A DNA stretch of 64,000 nt from Schistosoma mansoni. Lineage: Eukaryota; Platyhelminthes; Trematoda; Strigeidida; Schistosomatidae. Every line of letters begins with the position of its first letter. Within the stretch, counting starts at the first letter, position 1. The stretch spans positions 124,001 to 188,000 of the forward strand of contig NW_017386091.1 of assembly GCF_000237925.1 (NCBI RefSeq). Reading direction: 5' to 3'. The position numbers and the translations under genes were made by a program. The notes under the pieces are model-generated. The model made no database searches and had not been told where the DNA came from. It was given only the letters and a program-made list of their open reading frames with translations. Shown here piece after piece: positions 54,750-64,000 of the stretch.

Positions 54750-57700
54750 ATTAAAAAATGAGATTAGTGTAATTTTGACTGAATGCCTGACGTCTATTAT
54801 GTTGCTAATTTGGGAGTTAGTTGAAGAAGATGAAGGATTCGCTAATTCTCCCGGGAATCGAAGTGTCGTACCGTGGACGAGTTTTTACATAGTGTATCCA
54901 ACATCAGCTTTCACAGTATTGTGTATTTCGAGTAACAAGTGTGGAATAGCGTTAGTTCTTTGTGATACATTTGCAGCTAAAACCGAATCCTTCAAACGTC
55001 TATAGAACCGTTCTACCGACTCGTTAGCTTGTGGATGATAGACAGTCATTTTAAAAGTGGTATTCCTAGTAGTGTAGTAAGGTGACGGAAAAGCCCTAAT
55101 TTTAACTGGCATCTGAAGTCCGTAGTGGTGGTTGAAGGGCAGCCGAAATTCGCTACCCATCGTTCGACGAGGGCGCAGGCCACTGCTTCAGCAGTAATGT
55201 CCTTGATAAGCACTGCTTCTGGTCATCGTATGAAACGGTCTAAACATGTTAAGAGATAAGAGTATCCATATGAATCTGGTTTAAGGTCCTACCATCTAAA
55301 AATAAACGTGGTTGAAACAGGCGTCAGGAGTTACAAAAGAACCTAAGGGTCATTTGTTTTGTTTAATCACTCTAGACTTTCGGCATCTCATACGAAGGCG
55401 TCCACGCCCCCTCATGTCTTTATTCAAACCAGGTCAGCAAAATCGCCTTGCCATGTGCTTGGTGGTTGCTCCACCTTAAGCACGGAGAGAGGGTGAATTA
55501 GACCAAGTTAGGCCATAACATAACATTGGTTAGGCCGACTAAAGAAACGCATAATCTTTACCGATTAGTTTTCACTTATTTAAACCCATTTTTCTAATGG
55601 TTTATTGATTAGTCTTAAATTTATTGTGTTATAATATTGGTTATTACTCATAGCTTACTAGCTCGATCGATACTAATAACTGATCGCCCATATTTGTGAT
55701 TAGCTGTGATCGTTCACCAACAAGTTTTATTAGCATTCATATGCTTCAGCGAAATAGACTTGTTTAAACATCAACCACTAGCAAATATGGCCCTTAATCG
55801 ATGTATATACACATTGGCTAGCAATGTAAGCAAGGACTGGATGACCATCTTGATTTAATTCTTCATCTTGTTTCTCCTTCCAATATTTTACTCTATTCTA
55901 AACTACGGACAATTCCCTAATATCTCTCCTTTCAACCACTGCCTGCCTAATTTCCAATTTCACAGCTGCATTGCCAAACAACGAAGATAATATTTCAGAA
56001 ACCCAAGGTGAGTTTAAGCTATAGGGCTTATTCGATCTTAAGCTCATTTCAGATTGTTCAGACGGTGATAGTCAAGTATTGATCTGAACTCTTGGATTTG
56101 TACTGAATAAACAGAGTGAAACAGTCAGCAGTATCCCGCACATCGCAACATTGCGTGTTCAATTTAGTTCCTTTTGGGTCTATGCTGTTTGTCACAGTTG
56201 GCTTGTCTTAATTTCAAAAATAATGCCGGCGGGTTTTATTATTTCACCAGACAATTTGCCATGTTTCTGATACTTCTTGATATATATGTATATTCGCTTA
56301 GACAATCCATATATATATTTCACATAAACCACTACAGAAACTGTTTTCTGCATAGATATATTTAATAGTTTTATATGACAACATACTGCCATGGAAAAGT
56401 GTGCTGCTTTCAGACAAAGCCCATTAGATTCAAAATTAATGCAGCATTTCTTAGCCCAAATTACCATAGACATGTATTTGTAAATGCCACTAAGCTAACT
56501 ACGGCAACTTCTTATGCAAAGTCTCGAGCCAGATCCCTTAACCGATAGACCACTGAGCCGGAATCCAACGGTGTTAATGTCTAACTTCAACTGATCCACG
56601 AAGTTGAGCAACCGTTCACCAATTGTCTTCAATGAGTTCCTATCTCACAACAGACTTGGTTGAACTACACTGGTCACTACTTCTCACTAGAACTCAAGGA
56701 AACATTCCTTACAGTCAGTAACTAGTGAGCATATGATTATAGATCAGAAGGGGTTTTTCTGGATATTTCAATATTTTCGTGGTTGAAATCATGAGTCAAT
56801 TGAAGCTAGACCACCATGGAAAACCTGGAAGCACTGAACGGACGTTTCGTCCTATTATGGGGCTGAGGAATTAAACCAAACATATTTGAAACTACATGTA
56901 TTTCCCGACCAGTCGTTGCAGCCTTCATTTTCATTTATCTTTCAGTTCTTCGATAACCGGAGAATTTTTATTATTCCTTTGGTAACTTCTGGTGCGCGAT
57001 GATCTCATTCAATGTCACATTCACTCTGGTGGGAAAGTAGTGTAGTGGTATTGGAACCTAACCATACTATTTTTGAGGCCAAGTATATGATTACTGAGGA
57101 GATTTACATTCAACATGTAATACTTGGAGGAGATCAAAGGCGAAGAACACAGGAACAATCAGTCGGCAGGGCATGACTCAGCCTTGAAAGCACAGTCATT
57201 CTGTGTAACTCATCCCTACTCACATCAAATCTATTATTCAGATGTGTCTATGGAGATGCTAGTGGGTGCTTTGATGTCCTGGTGTCAGAGCATAGTCGCT
57301 TTTGCGATAACTTCATTGACTATTGAGAATTCTTTTCTGAGTCGTCGTACAAATTGCTCATTTCCACATCTCTATGATGTTGGTCTGCTAAGGGTTTCAT
57401 GAGAGACGCGCAATTCGGTATGAATTGTCGATGAAAACTTATTAGGCCGTTAAACACGCCGAAGAGATTCCCGTCGACTGTCCGATGCTCGAATTCATTT
57501 TGCGGCATTCGAAGCTTTTAGGAAACAAGTCGGCATGCTTTAGGAAATACAGATGGACCTATGGTCGTGATGTGGTGTGTAACACCACTGGTTACAAACA
57601 GTAGTTTCAGTCATGTTTTGCAAAGTTTAGTGTACTTGTCGGGTGTCTGATGGACTATGGATCGATTGTGTGTTTAATCGTACTGGGTATAACCTACAAA

Positions 57701-57910
57701 CAGAAATTGTAGTTCCACAGACGGACGGTTTGGTATTCTTATCCCCTGAACTTCATTTACTTGAGTTGACGAGTGGGATGTGGTATTTCAGCATGTTCAT
57801 CCCAGTGATTGGCATAGAAGCGTCTGGGACAACGAAAATTCTGTCAATGGGTTTGAGCCAATCCACGTCAAGATAAACATGTCTATAACCGAATGTGGCA
57901 GTCAGTTTTC
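54750..57910 (-). pseudogene. Ty3/gypsy pol remnant (protease, RT/RNase H, integrase)
   Basis: A decayed minus-strand LTR-retrotransposon polyprotein. In order on the minus strand: a protease-like piece (57905-57770, LQAANRKLTATFGYRHVYL, then FVVPDASMPITGMN); an RT-connection piece (57508-57320, FNGLISFHRQFIPNCASLMK); RNase H traces (about 57300-57150, with a SIDTSE-like motif); and the integrase core (55250-54885, DRFIR, EAVLIKDITAEAVACALVE, TVYHPQANESVERFYRRLKD) ending with a HGTTLRFPGELANP-like stretch. The polymerase core is largely missing and several stops and frameshifts interrupt it, so it is inactive. A SINE-2 tandem lies at 56527-56866. Confidence 0.85.
56527..56866 (-). repeat. SINE-2 tandem junction within the gypsy remnant
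   Basis: Read on the minus strand, the second half of one SINE-2 hammerhead arm (56866) runs through gactcatgatttcaac and the aaaaccccttctgat-like end. It continues through ~90 bp of leader into the 5' region and tRNA-like head of a second unit (to 56527). This is a head-to-tail junction of two units. Confidence 0.65.
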
Positions 57911-59672
57911 TGTTTGCCGCCTGTAAGTTGAAGACTAGATCTTACGGATGGTTAATAGTATTTGCGGGAGGAAAACTTACTTCTGCGTCAGAACCGACGG
58001 GACAGCGGACTTTCGTCGTCACATCAGCTATGTGAGAAAGACGGCCATGTTCGGCGGCTACTGTTGCCATTAACACATACCAGCGGGGAAGTCTCCTGAA
58101 AGGTTTATCACGTCGAGAGGTTTGTGGCAGGGGACACTTCAGGGTTTTCTGTAATTTCCAGAAGACTCACGTACATTTTGCGCGAATAACATCAATCAGG
58201 GCCATCTGTTTCTCGTCGTCTACAGACAGATCTTTTTCGCGACAGGCTATTTTGAGCAGCTTTGTTGCGTATGGGACTATGATGAATGCTAAGATAACAA
58301 ATGAGGGTATTACGGAGATCTGTATTATTACTTTATGTCCTTTGAGGTTTTTCGACAGAATAAACCTCGGGGCTGGGAATTCTGGTTATTTCCACATTAT
58401 GGTCGGCAGATGTGACCATTTTATCTAAATTGTCATTTTGGAGAGGGACGAGAACAGCTTGCAACTGTTAGGGAAGTTAAAATAAGAAAACGTGTTTGAG
58501 GAGGCCCTCGAGAGAAGCTCATTAACCAGTGACCTCCTGTATATGTGGCAACATTGAAGTTGCTTAACAGTGCTGCAACTCGATATTGTGAAAGAGCTGG
58601 TCCGACGTTTGTCGATCAATCAGGTCTCTTTGTTTAGGGATAGTGTTTTTTTGGAGCGATAAGATTTAGAAATATCACTAGTAAACATGTTAGGTATAAC
58701 ATATCTGTTACAAATGGCACGGTAGTGCTTTTACTACCGCGAAGGATCGCCAATGTCGGTGCGTCACGCTGTCTTCGAGGAAGTTGGCTTGTTGGTGGAA
58801 CGAGACTTCGATGTTATCAGGCCAGAATGTCATGAATTGGAGGGTTAGGAGAGGGAGTGTCTTAATCGTTGGGTGTCTGTTCGTCCATTAAGAGCATAAA
58901 AACTCATAAATGGAAGGAATAAATGATGGCACATGCACTCAGGGTCTGACAACGTTTTTGCCTGCAACACCTTTATAACCGATGAATTCCAACCCAGTCA
59001 AGTGAGAAATCAGAAATGAAGGGATTCAGAGATATATTTAGAAAGTTATTGAAGTACTAAGAAGCGTTCAGTCTAAGCTGGCTAGTAGTTACGAGAGATG
59101 CGTTGCGCGACGTACCCACTCGTGAGTCGGTGCGAATGCATGGCCGAGTGCCTTCAGTTGTGGTTTGTCCACTAAAAGTAATGAAGTCAGCCTCAATGAC
59201 CTATAGATTTATTTACTTTGGGAATTTCCTTATCGCTACAAATTCTTCTAACATATTTCATACTTAGCTTCTATTGTCACGACTGTGCAGTGGGAGTCAG
59301 CCTAGCATGTTTTCTGATAGTGGTGAGGAAATTATATTTCCCCACAATTGTCATTAATAGAGTTAGAATGGTATCCTTAGATGACAATGATTTGCATGTT
59401 CAAAAGCTAGAGTAAACTCATATTTGTTATAAAAAGGTCACTAAGCTCTTTCATGTTCTTACTCAAAAGCATTTTCTTTCAAATATAATTAGGTATTGAG
59501 TCATACTAAAATTTCTTTTAGAAGGACAGCAATGGTTATTGATGTTATACATCATGATCGCACATTTGCTTTTTATGCAGTGTATAGATTTCAAGTCGAA
59601 TAGCTTCACGGGGAGTGAGTGGAGATTAGTTTTTGGTTTGAAAATCATTCTGTATAGGTAGTTAATTTGGAC
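57911..59672 (-). other. Possible gag region or unrelated sequence
   Basis: Upstream of the protease remnant on the minus strand, where gag would lie in a gypsy element. Short open stretches exist, but I recognise no capsid or zinc-knuckle motif. Confidence 0.25.
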
Positions 59673-59908
59673 TCAGTCAATAGTCGCAATGTCCTTCTTG
59701 AGGTACGACAGCATAACGGAACCTTTACCAGACAAGTACTTAGGTAACCCCATCAAGCGGTTGTAGATAGTTTTTGCTATGGCACCTAACTCGTAGCAAA
59801 ATGTGCCACACTGGCCGGAATCTGGTGGCACGGCGCTTCTCACAGTGAACTGACTCGATAAATCAAAGGCGACACCGTTTGGTTGTAATCTCTTCGTTAA
59901 AATATCTT
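59673..59908 (-). CDS. Unidentified coding-like segment, possible terminal exon
   Basis: A minus-strand open stretch that follows a strong acceptor-like ttttcctcag. It encodes about 85 residues, begins LLVVGQLKDILTKRL and ends LSYLKKDIATID with TGA at 59673-59675. The same frame is open for about 16 more codons upstream. Composition is protein-like, with mixed charge and conserved-looking GTFCYELGAIAKTIYNRL and LMGLPKYLSGKGSVM. I cannot name the family. It could be the last exon of a minus-strand gene, or gag of the neighbouring gypsy remnant. I found no convincing partner exon between 60200 and 63700. Confidence 0.35.
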
Positions 59909-60199
59909 TTAGTTGTCCAACAACAAGAAGCTGAGGAAAATTTTTCCAAGAGCTAGTCCAATGTTTTGCATAAGTAAGCTACTTCGGGACGCTGATGCAT
60001 CATGGTATCCCATTTTAGTAGTTGCTTGTGCTGTACCGACATGGGTATCTGCGCCTTGTGGAGATTTCCTAAGCACCGAATGAGGAGGTGATGTAAAGCA
60101 CGACCTTACCATCTGTCCCTTTTCTGTCGTCAAGATGTAACTAAGAATCAAGAGGATGAAATTTATAAATATCGAAATCTCTGGCGAATCAACTTTCAT

Positions 60200-61889
60200 A
60201 CCAAGCTATCACATTTGGGCGTATACTAAATAATACACTAAGTATTTTATTTTTCACCACAACTTTCCAGTACTGCACTACAATTGTGTGGTACAGGCAC
60301 CGAGTAAGTCACCAAGTGAAGGGTCAGTCTTTGAAAGGTCGGGCTTTCAAACGTCCTTCAAATTTACGGGGTTTGTTTCGTGCACTTGGATGGTATCACA
60401 CTTTATGGCAAAAACTTGTTGTCAAGTTGATTATCGAGAGTGGAAGTGTTGAACTGAAATTCACGTTTCTCATTGCCGAACTAATCGGTAGTCAGCTACA
60501 CATCAGCCATCGAAACTCATTTTCGTTTCACTAGGCCGTAATACTTTCCGTACGTTGTGATAATGCAGTTGTCAGGAATCAAGAGTAATCGTTGCTATAC
60601 ACAAATAGCTTAGAGTTACCGGATGTAAACTTCGTCTGGAAAATAAAACATGGTAGTATACGCAGTCTTATGCTGCAGTCGTGTTGTAATCAGGATGGGT
60701 TTCTGTAAAATGTACCTTTGTTGACCCATTTTTTGTGTGGTTATGTCGTACATCCCAACTTCTTGATATCTGCATCAATCACGAACGTTCAGTACTTGTG
60801 ATATTACCATATGACTATCTGTCCTAGGTAAGCACGAGTAATATGTGTGAGTTTATTTGAGAAACTTATCAATGCTTGGAAATACCAATAGTTGTTAAAG
60901 TATGCATGAATCGCGTTTCGTTTAGTTTTGGCGATATCTGTTGAGGAGTTAATTACTTCAAAACTACGATGAAGAAGGACTAAATAACATTTACTGCATG
61001 CTTCCATAGACCGGAGACAGCTATTGAACACTATATTGCTGGTCAAGAAAAGTAAACTAGTTCACATTAGCTGGACATTAGGTTATTGAAGATTGTACAC
61101 CAAAACCGCAATTTTTTAGAATAACGCTGAGTACGTTTGTCAGGGTATGTTGGCGTTCTTCCCCCTAGCTTCTTTTAAGGAATTAGTGCGTCTAGTAGTG
61201 TTTGTACTAAATATAAACAATTCTAGACTGTAGATTGTGCGTCTGTTAATAGCGCTTGATTCAGATTCTTTGTATTTACAGTTACGTTTGTAAATCTTTT
61301 GAACATTCAGGTTCAAAAGGAGATTTGAGAGGCATGTAATTATGGATTAACATCTACCACTTTGGTTAGCTGCACCTATCGCACGTTTTGTAACTTATCT
61401 ATCATTATCGGCTTATTCCTATTTTGCCTTCACAATCTAAATTTATCTGTTATCCATACACTTCTTTTTGCTCACACTGCATTAATATCCGATTAATTCA
61501 TTAATTAGTTAACCCCTTCCGGCACTAGTCTTTTATTAATCTTCTTCCATCCAGGTCTTCAATTTTTCCTAATCATGACTATGCAACCTCCTCTCTGGTC
61601 ATTTGATATGTGTGCTCCAGAAATCCTAGTTGCGTAATACACGGTCACTCAGATTTCAAGGTAAATAAACCTACCAACAACTATCAAACTAATTAGAGCT
61701 ATCGCAGTCAAGTGGTTGGACTCCCTCCTATTGGAAATTACTGAAGACTTGGAACAGTACCGAAGCAATAAGGGGCTATCGCAACAAAATTAATCAGTTT
61801 GTATTGGATCGTTACGGTGTTGGATATTGAAACCGTATGCCTAGAATACATGGACATTTTATGGTGCTAAAGTAGTATTCATGAAACTC
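60200..61889. other. Region without recognised genes
   Basis: Contains two open stretches of about 80 codons, 60286-60534 (+) and 60804-61046 (-), neither with a family signature or good flanking splice sites. No repeat family from elsewhere in the window was noticed. Confidence 0.35.
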
Positions 61890-62112
61890 ACCTTATTAGG
61901 ATTAAAAGAGTTATAAACGAGTATAAGAAATTAATATTAGGGTTTCGAGTTCGTAGTTAAGGTCAGAAATGAAACTTAGGGTTCTCATCAGCAAATTACA
62001 TCAGCTATAATGTCGAAATGCTATTTAGCCATATGTATAAATGAATTTCGCTCCAGAATTCAAGACTTTCTATCCCTAATTTCATTGGTTTGTCCAAAAA
62101 TTATAGTCTCGC
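61890..62112 (+). repeat. Dispersed repeat X, copy 3
   Basis: The most diverged copy (gagttataaacga, cagcaaattacatcagctataatg, ggtttgtccaaaaattatagtctcgc). Same orientation as copies 1 and 2; copies 2 and 3 bracket the gypsy remnant. Confidence 0.5.
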
Positions 62113-63725
62113 TTTCATTACATTCTTGGTAAAGAACTGGATTGGATATCATAAAGTTACGTAGTAATTTCCTCTTGGTACACAAGTTAGATTTCTCTTG
62201 ATTGCCAATTCTTTCCAAACGTAGCAATAATTGTAAATGTCAGAGGAAATGAAGAGCCTTCACATGGTTCGCGTGACAATGTTGAAGATCTCACGCACCC
62301 TCCTGCTCGCCATCTGACCCGTTGACTAAGTGCGATGTGTTATTCTCTAAACGTTTTTCTTTACGCAGTCACCTACACAGAACTTTCCGAGAAAATGACC
62401 AACAGCTGCATAGATTGGTTATACCAAACATTGTAGTAGTACTTTTCTGTTGGATAGTGCAGCGTAGAATTAATATTTGCCGGAAAACCTCGAAAAATCA
62501 TCTTAGTGAGGTAGAAAGCAGTTTGACATTAGTCTCAGTAGTTCAGTAGCATTAACTCTCGATGCTTTCCCAATCCCTGAGATCTGTGTCATTCCATACA
62601 TTTTATTCTTCGATTTCATTTGTTCATCCTGTTATGTTTAAATCCCATTGCAACAAGTAGTGCCAGTCAACCTCTCGTGCCTGATTTCACTTTTTGCTCT
62701 CCATAAAATGTGTGAAGTGTGCTAGCTTAGACCGATACAGATCCATCCCGCTCTCTACTTTGTCGTTAACTAATCAATTAACCGAAGGGTGTAACAATGT
62801 TTAAAATTTCGGATGAAAAAGGAGCCGCATGAGACTTTTCAATATTCTTGTCTGATTGTCGCAGTGTATGATTTTTAATTTTCCTCAAGTATCCAGACCG
62901 AATCGGATCTTTGTTTTGAGAACCCACATCAAAAACTTTTAACCTCAGTAATTAATCATATCAGGCCAGTAGCGATTGTTATATTTTCTGGTTTGCAGGA
63001 AATATATAGTTAATTAGGCATCGTTCAACTCAAATTCATGTTTATCCTCTCAGAAATCTAAAACTTTTCTATTGGCGATAAGAGTTAATTGATAACTACT
63101 GTTATGAAAGATTTTATTATTTGTAAAAAGAGTATCTGGATTGTTAGACAAATAGTGCTGAATAGTGGATGAACTCCAATGTTACGGTGTGGTCGAGTGA
63201 TAAACGCTTTCGAGACGAGATTATTGACACTAACACCTAAATGAATTTCTAACCAAAACAGGAGTGTCAGTTACAAAGTAGGATTTTTGTAATATAATTA
63301 TTTACTTGTGTGCATTATGTTAACACAATAAACATGATTAGATACTTTAGCCGATTGAAGGATACCAGTTTTTATATCACTCATTCGCCAACAAACCAAC
63401 ACCTGTTTGACTTAATTCTTGACTATCATATCTAGTACTACTGAAGAGGTTATATTGTCCGGGAAAATGTTACTTTCCACGTATTATTTTCATAGATCAA
63501 GCTATTTATACACACTACTTCAATAACTGACTTTATCTCATACATCAGTTACCGTCTTTTTTCTGTCAATTTTCAGGGGTATTAAAGTAGTCAATCATTA
63601 TATTTCATAGTAAAAGTTATTCTATTATTGTTTGTCTGGTAGGATTCACTACTACCGAATTACTGTTGGATATTATCCTATGCTTACATACTTCCACTCA
63701 TTTTATAGGCATATTTTCATTAGCC
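62113..63725 (+). other. Upstream region of TVP23
   Basis: AT-rich, with no gene or repeat recognised. A ttttatag acceptor ends at 63718, seven bases before the TVP23 ATG. Confidence 0.4.
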
Positions 63726-64000
63726 ATGATGGATTCCAGAGATGAAGTTGTCTTAGCTTTGACAGATGATATGGATACTGGATCATCGGACGGACCTCAT
63801 AGCCCATCAACCCGACGCTCAGCTGTAATCGGTCATTTCCTCTTCCGTTCTTCTGCTTTGGTCATATATATACTATGCGCTTGGTTTACAACGTCTTTCG
63901 TTCTTCCGTTTATCTTTATACTTGTTTGCTTATCACTCGATTTTTGGGTTGTAAAAAATATTTCTGGACGCATCTTAGTTGGCTTACGTTGGTCAAGTTA
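63726..64000 (+). CDS. TVP23: TVP23-family Golgi membrane protein, 5' part (cut by window end)
   Basis: Open from ATG at 63726 to the window edge (91 codons). After a short acidic and Ser-rich N-terminus comes HFLFRSSALVIYILCAWF and then DFWVVKNISGRILVGLRW. The latter is the hallmark of TVP23/FAM18 proteins (human DFWAVKNVTGRLMVGLRW). These are small four-pass membrane proteins of late Golgi vesicles, involved in vesicle trafficking. Two membrane segments are visible (about residues 43-60 and 61-75), with the rest beyond the window. The first of two adjacent ATGs is taken as the start; the second would remove one residue. The acceptor seven bases upstream suggests a leader intron or spliced-leader addition. 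Confidence 0.92.
   Translation, partial: MMDSRDEVVLALTDDMDTGSSDGPHSPSTRRSAVIGHFLFRSSALVIYILCAWFTTSFVLPFIFILVCLSLDFWVVKNISGRILVGLRWSS

Noticed and set aside
54742-55005. Plus-strand 87-codon ORF
   Set aside because: It is the antisense of the gypsy integrase remnant, whose conserved HPQANESVERFYRRLKD reads on the minus strand.
60286-60534. Plus-strand 82-codon ORF as a gene
   Set aside because: No family signature, no convincing splice sites or repeats; length alone is not enough.
1-64000. CRISPR arrays, bacterial operons or phage modules
   Set aside because: Gene structure is spliced and eukaryotic; no regularly spaced short repeats or prokaryotic gene clusters were seen.

Overview
The window is eukaryotic nuclear DNA, almost certainly from a blood fluke (Schistosoma or a close relative). 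It is AT-rich. It carries tRNA-headed SINEs with hammerhead ribozymes of the schistosome Sm-alpha type, RTE-type LINEs with schistosome-like proteins, and genes that mix very small introns (33 and 50 bp) with introns of several kb. I read the genes by splicing conserved exons by eye. All four genes other than the truncated one keep reading frame across every junction I assigned.

Layout. 296-2615 (+): last two exons of an omega-amidase (NIT2). 8225-26770 (+): a complete ten-exon CDKAL1, the ER-anchored tRNA methylthiotransferase (647 residues). 28191-41729 (+): a complete six-exon TRAPPC5, a TRAPP vesicle-tethering subunit (196 residues). 43036-53148 (-): a complete seven-exon SMARCB1/SNF5 subunit of SWI/SNF (439 residues), convergent with TRAPPC5. 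63726-64000 (+): 5' end of a TVP23 Golgi membrane protein, cut by the window edge. These are unrelated housekeeping genes and I see no shared pathway, apart from two secretory-pathway genes (TRAPPC5, TVP23).

Roughly half of the remaining sequence is mobile DNA, mostly in introns. I distinguish: (1) RTE-A, a LINE with one full-length copy (34589-38170, minus) that has an intact 1016-codon endonuclease/reverse transcriptase ORF and a 13-bp target-site duplication; (2) a ~0.5 kb non-autonomous family ('SINE-1', about 12 copies) made of RTE-A 5' leader and 3' tail; (3) RTE-B, 5'-truncated copies ending in a TGAC-rich tail; (4) RTE-C fragments; (5) Sm-alpha-like SINEs with hammerheads; (6) a second tRNA-headed family ('SINE-2') that also carries a hammerhead core and occurs as single, inverted-dimer and tandem copies; (7) two LTR families and a decayed Ty3/gypsy pol. 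The family names RTE-A/B/C, SINE-1/2, LTR-A/B and repeat X/Y are working labels of this report.

The most interesting material is the SINE-2 hammerhead family. One inverted-dimer copy has a 10-bp target-site duplication, and a related repeat 9 kb away preserves the empty site. Also of note are the SINE-1/RTE-A parasite-host pair and a cysteine-rich insertion in CDKAL1. Two stretches look coding but I could not identify them: 59673-59908 (-) and 6690-7151 (-).
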